Origin: Thermaurantimonas sp046295455
GTDB taxonomy: Bacteria; Bacteroidota; Bacteroidia; Flavobacteriales; Schleiferiaceae
Assembly: GCA_046295455.1 (NCBI GenBank)
Contig: JBKBNI010000006.1
Location: forward strand, 104,425-168,424
DNA length: 64,000 nucleotides
Direction: 5' to 3'
Notes under the pieces: generated by a model
The model's input: only the letters and a program-made list of their open reading frames with translations
Databases searched by the model: none
What the model was told of the DNA's origin: nothing
Shown here: in pieces, positions 8,215-17,163 of the stretch
Layout of the letters: each line of letters begins with the position of its first letter
Numbering within the stretch: position 1 is the first letter of the stretch
Made by a program: the position numbers and the translations under genes

Positions 8215-10239
8215 TCAGTTGATTTTCGGCAGGTAGCTGTATTTTCTGCCATATTCGAGCATCTGGTGTTTGAATGAGGTCGGATATTCGATACGAATGT
8301 CGGTGATTTCTCCGTCATTTACTACCGGGACAAGCACCGGATTTACAAACCCGGCGTAGGGAGGGATATTCAGTGCTTCAGTACGGCGAAGAACTTCTGT
8401 GTGAATCTCAGCATCTACTTTTACGCCGTAGCCCTCTATCAACCGGCGGGCTGCCTGGTAGTCAGCTTCGCTTTTGATGCGTTGTACCTCTCGGAGCAGT
8501 TGTCCGAAGAGATTCCTCAGCCTGAGGTAGTCATGAATGACAAAGTATGTTTTACCGTTTACGATTTTTTTCTCAATGACTTTGTCGGGTTTTCCATTTT
8601 CAAAAACCCATCGAGCGATGAGCTGGCGATTGCGCATGTGGTCTTCTTCAAGCTGTTCGCCGGGTTTCAGGCGTCGAAGTTGAAGCATCAGCCCGTTACG
8701 AATGTAGCTGTCGTATTCGGCCTTACCGACCTCCTCATTTTCTGCGAGCCCCAGTTCGATGAGGTTCGGGTCTGTGATGAAGTACAGTGCCACAAGGTCT
8801 GCGCGGGCCTCCTCTATAGTGGAGTAGTATGTGGAGAGCTGCTCCCTGGCATTGGTGATTCCATCCTTTGGTTTCCCGGAAGCATGGCCAATGACTTCGT
8901 GAAGTGCAGTATGCAGTTTAGAGGCGGATCCTCCGTATTTCAAGGCACGCTCCAGTTCGGCTGTGGTAAAACAAAACTCCTCAAGGATCGGACGTGAGCC
9001 GGCTTTGTCGTAGGCTTCTTCGATATTGCCCAGACTTACGGACTTGGACCCGTAACGCACACGTATCCAGTCTGCATTGGGTAGATTGACACCTATTGGT
9101 GTTGCCGGTGAGGCATCGCCAGCTTCACCGGCCACGTTGACTACCCGGTAAGAAATACCCTTCACGCGTTCTTTTTTATACATTGGATCTATGGGCGAAT
9201 TCTGCTCAAACCAGCCTGCATTCTCAGCCAGCACATTCATGCGCCGGCTTGCCTCGAAATCCTTGATTTGCACAATAGATTCATAAGTGGCTTTGTAACC
9301 GATCGGATCGTTGTACACCTCAATAAACGAATTGATGTAGTCCACCACCCCTTCTGTGGCCTGTACCCATGCAATATTGTATTCATCCCAGGTGCGAAGG
9401 GATCCCGTTTTGTAGTATTTGATGAGCAGCTTAAGTGCCTCTGCCTGTTTCTCATTTTCTGCCACTTCTACCGCTTTTTCGAGCCAATAGACAATTCGTT
9501 CAATTGCCTGGCCATACATTCCACCGACTTTCCAGACCTTTTCGGTCAGGCTACCATCCGGCAGTCGGATGAGCTTGCTGTTTAATCCATAAGATACCGG
9601 AGTAGAATCCTCAGGATTTCGCATCGCACTGTAAAAAGCCTCTGCTTCAGCAGTCTTTATTCCCGGGTCATAAAAATTAACCGCGCTTTCGAGTATTGGG
9701 TCGCTGCCGTCATCACGAACCACCTTTCGCGCATCTGCTTTGGGATCAAATAAAAAGTCTAAAATCTCGGATGAAAGGGATTGCCCGGATTTTTGGAGCA
9801 ACTGCTCAAAATACGCGCGGCTGAATTGGGGTTGAAATTTCTGGTGGGAATAGTGATGATGGGCTCCATTGGCAAACCAAAAGCACTTGACATACTCTTC
9901 AAAAGCATCCCATTCCTTCCCGGTCTCCCTTCCATCGAGCTCATCCATGATTTTATCAAAACAATATCGCAACGTGAGATTATACCGGTGATTCTGGTCA
10001 TAGATGATATCCCGGCCGGAGAGCCCGGCCTCTGTAAGGTAGTACACAAGCAGTTTTTGGCGGAGGGTCAGACTGTCGAAATCAGGAATTCTGTACCGAA
10101 GGATCCGAATGTCGGCGAAGCGCTCCAGCTCCCATTGAAAATCGTCTGTCATGTCTTTGGAAGTATTACTGTCCGGTTTACAATTTTGGTGAATGATGGT
10201 GATCAGAAGTGCTACTGAGATTTTTAAAAGCCGCACCAT
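8215..10239 (-). CDS. Dipeptidyl-peptidase III-like metallopeptidase (M49)
   Basis: Zinc exopeptidase that in its family removes dipeptides from the N-terminus of oligopeptides. The M49 signature HEVIGH is at 447-452, followed by EEARAD (about 476-481), which supplies the third zinc ligand. The length of 674 residues is close to family norms. An ATG at 10239 is preferred to the GTG at 10281 because it gives a hydrophobic N-terminal segment ending at a Cys (IIHQNC), so export as a lipoprotein is likely, though the lipobox is poor. First gene of the minus-strand operon with the glycosyltransferase and hemB genes, divergent from aspS. Confidence 0.88.
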   Translation of the reverse strand: MVRLLKISVALLITIIHQNCKPDSNTSKDMTDDFQWELERFADIRILRYRIPDFDSLTLRQKLLVYYLTEAGLSGRDIIYDQNHRYNLTLRYCFDKIMDELDGRETGKEWDAFEEYVKCFWFANGAHHHYSHQKFQPQFSRAYFEQLLQKSGQSLSSEILDFLFDPKADARKVVRDDGSDPILESAVNFYDPGIKTAEAEAFYSAMRNPEDSTPVSYGLNSKLIRLPDGSLTEKVWKVGGMYGQAIERIVYWLEKAVEVAENEKQAEALKLLIKYYKTGSLRTWDEYNIAWVQATEGVVDYINSFIEVYNDPIGYKATYESIVQIKDFEASRRMNVLAENAGWFEQNSPIDPMYKKERVKGISYRVVNVAGEAGDASPATPIGVNLPNADWIRVRYGSKSVSLGNIEEAYDKAGSRPILEEFCFTTAELERALKYGGSASKLHTALHEVIGHASGKPKDGITNAREQLSTYYSTIEEARADLVALYFITDPNLIELGLAENEEVGKAEYDSYIRNGLMLQLRRLKPGEQLEEDHMRNRQLIARWVFENGKPDKVIEKKIVNGKTYFVIHDYLRLRNLFGQLLREVQRIKSEADYQAARRLIEGYGVKVDAEIHTEVLRRTEALNIPPYAGFVNPVLVPVVNDGEITDIRIEYPTSFKHQMLEYGRKYSYLPKIN

Positions 10240-10383
10240 GATGGCTCTTGTTTTTGAGATGCGAATGTAATCCAATCCCACGGTCTTGGATCGGTTGCTG
10301 ACTGTTTAAAAACAGGATACATTTTTAACCAAATCTTCTTATCCTCCTCTGATGCACCTCCGGTACAGGCTGCCGGATTTTTC

Positions 10384-10391
10384 TACTTTTG
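10384..10391 (+). promoter_or_regulatory. Predicted -7 box (TACTTTTG) for aspS
   Basis: Matches the Bacteroidota -7 consensus TAnnTTTG, 21 bases before the aspS ATG in the divergent intergenic region. No convincing -33 TTG was found at the expected distance. Confidence 0.55.
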
Positions 10392-10412
10392 TCCCGACGT
10401 TAAAAAAACCAG

Positions 10413-12164
10413 ATGTACAGAACACATACATGCGGTGAACTCAGACGTGAGCATCAGGGAGAAAAAGTGACTTTGGCCGGATGGGTTCAGAAAATTAGAA
10501 AACTCGGTGCACTCACATTTGTGGACATTCGCGACCGCTACGGGATCACCCAATTGGCTTTTTACGAAGAATCAAATCGAGAACTTTTTGACCAGGCCAA
10601 TGCACTTGGTAGAGAGTATGTGATACAAACCACAGGGGTTGTGCGTCTGAGGGACAGCAAGAATCCCAACCTTTCTACGGGTGACATAGAGGTTATACCA
10701 GAGGGGCTACGTGTACTGAATGCCTGCAAGGTGCCTCCATTTACGATCGAAGACGTCACCGATGGGGGAGATGAGCTCAGAATGAAGTACCGATATCTGG
10801 ATCTGCGACGCAATCCTTTAAAAAACAATCTTCTGCTTCGATATCGTGTAGGTATGGAGGTGCGCAGATATCTGGATGCGCTCGGATTTGTAGACATCGA
10901 AACCCCCTTTCTCATTAAGTCAACACCGGAAGGGGCCAGAGACTTTGTGGTACCCTCGCGCCTTCACCCCGGCCATTTTTACGCATTACCTCAAAGTCCG
11001 CAGACATTCAAACAGCTGCTCATGGTGGCTGGATTTGACCGATACTATCAGATCGTCCGCTGCTTTCGCGACGAGGATCTCCGTGCAGACCGCCAGCCCG
11101 AATTTACCCAGATAGACTGCGAAATGGCCTTTGTAGAGCAGGAAGACATTCTGCAGACCTTTGAAGGGCTGATCAGACATCTGATAAAAGAAATCAAGGG
11201 AATAGATGTGGGACCTTTCCCAAGAATGAGCTATCAGGAGGCCATGAGACTGTACGGATGTGATAAGCCTGACATTCGGTTTGGGATGGAATTTGTCGAA
11301 TTAGACGACTTGGTCAAGGGTGTGGGATTCAAAGTCTTTGATGATGCAGAACTGGTCGTTGCCATCAATGTGCCCGGATGTGCTCAATACACCCGAAAGC
11401 AGCTGGATGAGCTTACGGAGTTTGTGCGACGCCCGCAAATCGGAGCCGGTGGACTGGCATGGATGAGGATGGATGAGCAAGGCCAGAAATCCAGCTTTGA
11501 TAAGTTTTACACCCCGGAACAACTCGCTTCCATCGCCGGGCATGCACATATGAATTCTGGTGATTTGCTTCTCATCCTTGCAGGGCCGGTGGCCAAAACG
11601 CGCAAGGCACTCCACGAATTGAGGATGCACATGGCAGAAAGGTTAGGACTTCGTAAGCCTGATGAGTTTGCTCCGCTGTGGGTTGTGGATTTTCCCCTCC
11701 TCGAATGGGATGAGCAGACCGGACGCTGGCATGCCATGCATCACCCGTTTACAGCTCCGAAACCCGAAGATGCACACCTACTCGACTCAGACCCGGGCCG
11801 CGTTAGAGCCAATGCGTATGATCTGGTGCTCAACGGAAACGAAGTAGGCGGTGGATCGATCCGGATTTTTGACCGCAACCTGCAGAATAAAATGTTTCAG
11901 ATATTAGGCTTTTCGGAAGAGAAAGCCCGTCAACAGTTTGGCTTCCTTATGAATGCTTTTGAATTTGGAGCCCCTCCGCACGGAGGCATCGCTTTTGGAT
12001 TTGATCGCCTGGTGGCTCTGCTGGGCGGACAAGAGACCATCCGCGATTTCATTGCCTTTCCAAAAAACAATGCTGGCCGCGACCTGATGATCGATGCTCC
12101 CTCACAAATAGATCAAGAGCAACTGTCAGAATTGCATATTTCAACATTAACCTTTAACTCGTGA
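10413..12164 (+). CDS. aspS: Aspartyl-tRNA synthetase
   Basis: Charges tRNA-Asp. The 583-residue length fits bacterial AspRS. An OB-fold anticodon-binding domain lies in the first 110 residues, then class II motif 2 (the FRDEDLRADRQPEFTQID segment), a bacterial GAD insertion in the middle and motif 3 (FGFDRLVALLGG). It starts at ATG 10413 and overlaps the following GTG start by four bases. Whether it also charges tRNA-Asn depends on residues that cannot be judged by eye; no gatCAB genes are in the window. Confidence 0.98.
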   Translation: MYRTHTCGELRREHQGEKVTLAGWVQKIRKLGALTFVDIRDRYGITQLAFYEESNRELFDQANALGREYVIQTTGVVRLRDSKNPNLSTGDIEVIPEGLRVLNACKVPPFTIEDVTDGGDELRMKYRYLDLRRNPLKNNLLLRYRVGMEVRRYLDALGFVDIETPFLIKSTPEGARDFVVPSRLHPGHFYALPQSPQTFKQLLMVAGFDRYYQIVRCFRDEDLRADRQPEFTQIDCEMAFVEQEDILQTFEGLIRHLIKEIKGIDVGPFPRMSYQEAMRLYGCDKPDIRFGMEFVELDDLVKGVGFKVFDDAELVVAINVPGCAQYTRKQLDELTEFVRRPQIGAGGLAWMRMDEQGQKSSFDKFYTPEQLASIAGHAHMNSGDLLLILAGPVAKTRKALHELRMHMAERLGLRKPDEFAPLWVVDFPLLEWDEQTGRWHAMHHPFTAPKPEDAHLLDSDPGRVRANAYDLVLNGNEVGGGSIRIFDRNLQNKMFQILGFSEEKARQQFGFLMNAFEFGAPPHGGIAFGFDRLVALLGGQETIRDFIAFPKNNAGRDLMIDAPSQIDQEQLSELHISTLTFNS

Positions 12165-12889
12165 GAATCATCAAATTTCTAATCGTTCCCTCTGCAATCG
12201 CTATTTTGAGTGGTTGTGATGTTTTGACCCACATGGGTGGAATGCCGGGATTAAATCCATTACCACCAAGCGAAACAGAAGTAGCTACAGGTCTTAAAAG
12301 TGCTCTGGAGGTAGGTATCTCCAACGCAGTAAAAATCACCTCTGAAAATGGAGGATTCTTTAATAACAATCTGATTCGCATTCCCTTTCCTCCCGAGGCT
12401 GCACGAATGGAGCGAACCCTTAGAGATATCGGATTGGGTTCGCAGGTGGATCAGTTTGTCCGCACAATGAATTCCGCTGCAGAAGAGGCTTCGAAAAAAG
12501 CAACTCCTATATTTGTTAATGCTATTCGCCAAATGACCTTTACCGATGTGATGAATATCTGGAGAGGTGACAGCACGGCAGCTACTCAGTTTCTTCAGCG
12601 CACTACTTCGGATCAGCTAAGGCAAGCGTTCAAACCTGTCATCAAAGAAGCAATAGATAAAGTGGAGCTCACGTCTCTATGGAATCCACTTGCCTCCGCT
12701 TACAACAGCGTTCCATTTGTTACTCCGGTAAATCCCAACCTCGAAGATTTCATTACCGACCGCACTCTCACCGGACTTTTTACAATGGTTGCTCGGGAGG
12801 AGGCAGCTATACGCCGTGATCCGGCCGCTCGTGTCAATGATATTTTAAAACGCGTTTTTGGCTGGTTGGACAATGAACGGAAGCAATAA
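12161..12889 (+). CDS. DUF4197 lipoprotein
   Basis: Family of unknown function, common in Bacteroidota and Proteobacteria. The family blocks are visible in order: FPPEAARME, LRDIGLG, MNSAAEEASKKATPIF, AIRQMTFTDVMNIWRG, the LEDFITDRTLTGLF segment and the EEAAIRRDPAARVNDILKRVFG tail region. An N-terminal hydrophobic stretch ends in ILSGC, a good lipobox with Cys19, so it is probably lipid-anchored. The start is a GTG overlapping the aspS stop in a GTGA junction, and its own stop overlaps the plsC start by 17 bases. Co-expression with aspS and plsC is likely. Confidence 0.88.
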   Translation: MRIIKFLIVPSAIAILSGCDVLTHMGGMPGLNPLPPSETEVATGLKSALEVGISNAVKITSENGGFFNNNLIRIPFPPEAARMERTLRDIGLGSQVDQFVRTMNSAAEEASKKATPIFVNAIRQMTFTDVMNIWRGDSTAATQFLQRTTSDQLRQAFKPVIKEAIDKVELTSLWNPLASAYNSVPFVTPVNPNLEDFITDRTLTGLFTMVAREEAAIRRDPAARVNDILKRVFGWLDNERKQ

Positions 12890-13661
12890 CCAATCTCACA
12901 AAATAAGTGACGAAGGGTGGTCATGGGTATGGCTGCCCTTTCGCCTTTTATGGCGGGTTTGGTTTTATGTAAGTATATTTTTAGCCATAGTACTTGTATT
13001 TCCATTCATCACATTATTCTCATTAAAACCCGAATGGTACAAATATTTTTTTTACTTTGAGCGCACTTGGGCTTATATCGTTACTCTAATTACGGGATTT
13101 ATTCCTGTGGTGAAAAACAGACACTACATCCAAAAAGACAAACAATACATCATCACAGCCAATCATACCAGCATGATGGACATCATGATGACCTTAATTG
13201 CCGTGCCTAACACGTTTCTTTTTATAGGAAAAAAAGAACTGGCCAGATATCCGCTTTTTGGCTACTACTATCGCAGGACCAATATTTTAGTCGACAGAAA
13301 AAGCCTGACCAGTAAAAGACACGTCTATTGGCAGGCGGCTGATAAAATTGCTAAGGGATACTCCGTGTGTATCTTTCCTGAAGGTGGTATACCGGACGAA
13401 TCCATCGAACTGGCTCCCTTCAAAATGGGAGCCTTTAAATTAGCCATAGAAACACGTACAGACATTCTGCCAATTAGTTTCCCAAGTACAAAAAAGCACT
13501 TTCCTTACAGCATCTTCAGAGGATACCCTGGTATTCTGAAGGCGATAATTCATCCACCTGTTCAGGTATCCAAACTTCGCTTTGTCACCGAAGAAGAACT
13601 CAGAGATAAGGTTTACAATCTTATCCTGGCCGGCATGCGATCCGAAAATTTCGATGATTAA
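12873..13661 (+). CDS. plsC: 1-acyl-sn-glycerol-3-phosphate acyltransferase
   Basis: Inner-membrane acyltransferase converting lysophosphatidate to phosphatidate. The catalytic NHTSMMD (HX4D, His98 and Asp103) is intact and the glycerophosphate-binding FPEGG lies at about 168-172. Two N-terminal hydrophobic segments (about 27-48 and 66-80) anchor it. The ATG at 12873 is chosen over the TTG at 12858; both overlap the DUF4197 gene. Length of 262 residues is normal for PlsC. Lyso-ornithine or similar acyltransferases share these motifs, so lipid substrate is inferred. Confidence 0.9.
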   Translation: MNGSNNQSHKISDEGWSWVWLPFRLLWRVWFYVSIFLAIVLVFPFITLFSLKPEWYKYFFYFERTWAYIVTLITGFIPVVKNRHYIQKDKQYIITANHTSMMDIMMTLIAVPNTFLFIGKKELARYPLFGYYYRRTNILVDRKSLTSKRHVYWQAADKIAKGYSVCIFPEGGIPDESIELAPFKMGAFKLAIETRTDILPISFPSTKKHFPYSIFRGYPGILKAIIHPPVQVSKLRFVTEEELRDKVYNLILAGMRSENFDD

Positions 13662-13795
13662 ACTTATGACCAATTTCAATGCTCAACCTTCCCAAAATTC
13701 GTAAAAATCCCTTTGGCTGATAGCCGATTTCAAAACAATTTTAACAACTTCGGGGGGACAATGCATGTTTAATTTGTTTTAGGAATATCATCACA

Positions 13796-15169
13796 ATGAA
13801 TAAAGAAAAAAAAGTATTTGACAACATCATTCAGTCCATTGGCAATACTCCGTTGGTACGGCTCAACAGGATTGCGCAGAATATACCATGTCCGGTTTAT
13901 GGCAAGGTAGAGTATTTTAATCCCGGGCACAGTACCAAAGACCGTATGGCACTCAAAATGATCGAAGATGCCGAGCGCGACGGTCGCCTGAAGCCCGGAG
14001 GCACCATCATCGAATGCACCAGTGGCAATACCGGAATGGGATTGGCGCTGGCGGCTGCGGTCAAAGGGTACAAACTCATATGTACCATGAATGACAAGCA
14101 AAGCAAAGAAAAAATGGACATTCTACGTGCCATGGGTGCAGAGGTGTACGTATGCCCCACCAATGTGGCTCCGGATCATCCGGATTCGTACTACTCTGTA
14201 GCCCGCAGGCTCAATCAGGAGATTCCTAACTCGTTTTTTCCCAATCAATACGACAACCTCTCCAACCGACAGGCGCATTATGAAACCACCGGACCGGAAA
14301 TCTGGGATCAGACCGAAGGGCGTATTACACATTTTGTAGTGGGCGTAGGTACAGGTGGCACCATCTCAGGAGTGGCCAAATACCTGAAGGAGCAAAACCC
14401 CGACATTCAGATCTGGGGTGCGGACACGTATGGCTCTGTATTTAAAAAATATCACGAAACAGGCATTTTTGATAAAAATGAAATATACTCCTATATCACT
14501 GAAGGTATAGGTGAGGACATTCTTCCCGCTAATGTGGATTTTTCGCTCATTGACCGATTTGAAAAAGTGACCGACAAAGACGGCGCTCTCATTGCACGTG
14601 AATTGGCAAAAAAAGAAGGCCTCTTTCTTGGCTATTCGGCGGGAAGTGCCTTCGGCGTAGTCCGTCAGCTCAGACACCTGCTCAAACCTACTGATCTTGT
14701 TGTCGTGCTCTTTCACGACCACGGCAGCCGATATGTTGGAAAAATTTACAACGACGACTGGATGCGCGAGCGAGGATTTCTCCCTCAAAAAAATAAAGTT
14801 GCCAAGGATTTTGTGGATAGGCACAGCCGTTTGCCCCTCCTGCACATCGGGGTTGGCGAGCCGATCAGCAATGCGATACGCCTCATGCGTACCTTTTCCA
14901 TATCGCAATTACCCGTGACAAAGGACGGTCAGTTCGTTGGCTCTATCGATGAAAGAACCCTTTTCAATGCCGTGATCGAAGACCCATCCTCTGTAAACAA
15001 ACTCGCCAGTGAACTCATGCGTGAACCCTTTCCAGTGGTGGAAGCCACTACTCCCGTTGAGGAATTCAGACACTATTTCACGGCCGATAATGGAGCAGTG
15101 CTCGTACACCTTGGTAAAGGCGAATATCACGTAATCACTCGAAATGACCTGATTGCACTGCTTGGATAG
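13796..15169 (+). CDS. Cystathionine beta-synthase with tandem CBS domains
   Basis: PLP enzyme joining homocysteine and serine (or related thiols). The catalytic domain (about 1-330) has Lys48 in the STKDR block, the CTSGNTGMG asparagine loop and the GTGGTISG phosphate-binding loop. The C-terminal 120 residues form a pair of CBS regulatory modules (ISQLPV, then FTADNGAVLVH). The 457-residue size matches CBS-type enzymes rather than the shorter cysteine synthase, which lacks this tail. It is probably cytoplasmic, with ligand control through the CBS pair. A 134-base spacer after plsC suggests its own promoter, although no exact -7 box was found. Confidence 0.92.
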   Translation: MNKEKKVFDNIIQSIGNTPLVRLNRIAQNIPCPVYGKVEYFNPGHSTKDRMALKMIEDAERDGRLKPGGTIIECTSGNTGMGLALAAAVKGYKLICTMNDKQSKEKMDILRAMGAEVYVCPTNVAPDHPDSYYSVARRLNQEIPNSFFPNQYDNLSNRQAHYETTGPEIWDQTEGRITHFVVGVGTGGTISGVAKYLKEQNPDIQIWGADTYGSVFKKYHETGIFDKNEIYSYITEGIGEDILPANVDFSLIDRFEKVTDKDGALIARELAKKEGLFLGYSAGSAFGVVRQLRHLLKPTDLVVVLFHDHGSRYVGKIYNDDWMRERGFLPQKNKVAKDFVDRHSRLPLLHIGVGEPISNAIRLMRTFSISQLPVTKDGQFVGSIDERTLFNAVIEDPSSVNKLASELMREPFPVVEATTPVEEFRHYFTADNGAVLVHLGKGEYHVITRNDLIALLG

Positions 15170-15268
15170 TCCGTCCGGTATACAGGGCTGAAGATCAGTA
15201 AGGTGCTGGCTTTGATTGCCAGGAGTGAAAATCAGAATGCACTTAAGGTTCTAAGGGTCTAAATTTTT

Positions 15269-15276
15269 TACATTTG
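15269..15276 (+). promoter_or_regulatory. Predicted -7 box (TACATTTG) for fbp-menB
   Basis: Exact match to TAnnTTTG, 25 bases before the fbp ATG. The -33 region lacks a clear TTG. Confidence 0.5.
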
Positions 15277-15301
15277 TCATACCATCAATAGTGCCCGATT
15301 T

Positions 15302-16312
15302 ATGTCACGACCCGTTACCCTTGGCGAGTTTATCATCGAAAAGCAAAAAGACTTTCCATATGCTTCCGGAGAATTGTCGCAGTTGCTCAGCTCCATCAGG
15401 CTTGCCTCCAAGATTGTAAACCGCGAGATCAATCGCGCAGGACTAGCCGACATTCTGGGCACCATCGGACAACAGAATGTTCAGGGCGAAACTCAAATGA
15501 AACTGGATGTTTTTGCCAATGAAGTATTTATAAATGCACTAAAAGCCAGAGGACTGGTTTGCGGATTGGCGTCCGAAGAAAACGATGACTTTGTAGCATT
15601 TGACGAAGAATTGCACAAAGACAGTAAATATGTAGTTCTGATCGATCCCCTGGACGGATCCTCGAATATAGATGTCAATGTTTCAGTTGGAACCATATTT
15701 TCTATTTATCGCAGAATTTCAGCCCCGGGCACAAAGGTGACTCTGGAAGATTTTCTCCAGCCCGGAATCAATCAGGTGGCAGCCGGATATCTGGTTTACG
15801 GCAGCTCTACCATGCTGGTATATACCACCGGACACGGGGTCAACGGCTTTACGCTTGACCCTACTCTTGGAGTATATCTTCTCTCCCATGAAAACATTCA
15901 AATGCCAAAATCAGGGGTTATTTATTCGATCAACGAAGGCAATTATGTCAAATTTCCCGAAGGTGTCAAAAAATACATCAAATACTGCCAGGAAAGCGAC
16001 TCCTCTACAAAGCGCCCGTACACAAGCCGGTACATCGGTTCGCTGGTAAGTGATTTTCACCGAAATATGCTGAAGGGCGGTATTTATATTTATCCGCAGG
16101 GGACGAATGCCCCGAACGGCAAGCTCAGATTGCTCTATGAGTGCAATCCCCTGGCGCTGATCGCTGAGCAGGCCGGTGGCATGGCTACTGATGGTTACAG
16201 AAGAATACTCGAAATTCAACCTACAGAACTGCATCAGAGAGTACCGTACTTTGTAGGAAGTGCAGATATGGTCTCCAAGGCAATGGAATTTATGAACTTG
16301 TATAAAGATTGA
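15302..16312 (+). CDS. fbp: Fructose-1,6-bisphosphatase class I
   Basis: Hydrolyses fructose 1,6-bisphosphate in gluconeogenesis. The metal-binding signature IDPLDGSSNID (near residue 117), the upstream ASEEND glutamates and the YECNPLALIAEQAGG substrate block are all present. The 336-residue length is typical of class I enzymes. It overlaps, or lies just before, the menB start depending on which TTG is used. Presence of FBPase fits growth on amino acids or organic acids, consistent with the many peptidases nearby. Confidence 0.97.
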   Translation: MSRPVTLGEFIIEKQKDFPYASGELSQLLSSIRLASKIVNREINRAGLADILGTIGQQNVQGETQMKLDVFANEVFINALKARGLVCGLASEENDDFVAFDEELHKDSKYVVLIDPLDGSSNIDVNVSVGTIFSIYRRISAPGTKVTLEDFLQPGINQVAAGYLVYGSSTMLVYTTGHGVNGFTLDPTLGVYLLSHENIQMPKSGVIYSINEGNYVKFPEGVKKYIKYCQESDSSTKRPYTSRYIGSLVSDFHRNMLKGGIYIYPQGTNAPNGKLRLLYECNPLALIAEQAGGMATDGYRRILEIQPTELHQRVPYFVGSADMVSKAMEFMNLYKD

Positions 16313-16344
16313 ACGTATTATTTTTTAAAAAAACTATATCTACC

Positions 16345-17163
16345 TTGAAAAGAGATTGGACCACCCTTAAAGAGTACGAAGAAATCTTATTCGATTTTTA
16401 CAACGGAATAGCCAAAATCACCATCAACAGGCCAAGATATCGCAATGCCTTCACTCCAAAAACTGTGAAGGAAATGATCGACGCCATGCACATATGCCGC
16501 GAAAATCCAGACATCTACGTGGTAGTATTTACCGGAGCGGGAGACAAGGCATTCTGTGCCGGTGGCGATCAGAATGTGAAAGGTATTGGCGGATATGTAG
16601 ACGAATCAGGTGTACCTCGGCTTAACGTTCTTGACCTGCAAAAAATGATCAGAAGCATCCCAAAACCGGTCATCGCTATGGTCAATGGATATGCCATTGG
16701 CGGGGGTCACGTACTCCACGTGGTCTGTGATCTTTCTATTGCCAGCGAAAATGCCATTTTCGGACAGACCGGTCCCAAGGTTGGCAGCTTTGACGGTGGA
16801 TTCGGTTCTTCTTATCTGGCGCGCATAGTAGGTCAGAAGAAGGCTCGTGAAATATGGTATCTCTGCCGTCAGTATTCAGCGAAGGAGGCACTCGATATGG
16901 GTCTGGTCAACTGCGTAGTGCCACACGACCAACTCGAAGATGAGACCGTAAAGTGGTGCGAAGAGATCATGCAAAAGAGCCCAATAGCCCTCCGGATGAT
17001 AAAGGCAGGATTAAACGCCGAACTCGATGGACAGGCTGGTATTCAGGAATTAGCCGGCAATGCGACATTGTTGTATTACTTTACCGAAGAGTCTCAAGAA
17101 GGTCGCAGGGCATTTCTAGAAAAACGCGCCCCGGATTTTAAAAAGTTTCCGAAGTTTCCTTAG
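16345..17163 (+). CDS. menB: 1,4-dihydroxy-2-naphthoyl-CoA synthase
   Basis: Crotonase-fold enzyme closing the naphthoate ring in menaquinone synthesis. Diagnostic blocks are KAFCAGGDQ, NGYAIGGGHVLH, TGPKVGSFDGGFGSSYLAR and the C-terminal RAPDFKKFPKFP. The frame is open from the TTG at 16309, inside the fbp stop, but the TTG at 16345 yields an N-terminus MKRDWTTLKEYE matching the family. No ATG is available. Its stop overlaps the convergent histidine-kinase stop by four bases. The hotdog thioesterase at 39.4 kb could be a later step in the same pathway. Confidence 0.95.
   Translation: MKRDWTTLKEYEEILFDFYNGIAKITINRPRYRNAFTPKTVKEMIDAMHICRENPDIYVVVFTGAGDKAFCAGGDQNVKGIGGYVDESGVPRLNVLDLQKMIRSIPKPVIAMVNGYAIGGGHVLHVVCDLSIASENAIFGQTGPKVGSFDGGFGSSYLARIVGQKKAREIWYLCRQYSAKEALDMGLVNCVVPHDQLEDETVKWCEEIMQKSPIALRMIKAGLNAELDGQAGIQELAGNATLLYYFTEESQEGRRAFLEKRAPDFKKFPKFP

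Noticed and set aside
8401..8997. 198-residue plus-strand frame inside the DPP III-like gene
   Set aside because: It is antisense to a gene with intact HEVIGH and EEARAD motifs, so it is a shadow frame.
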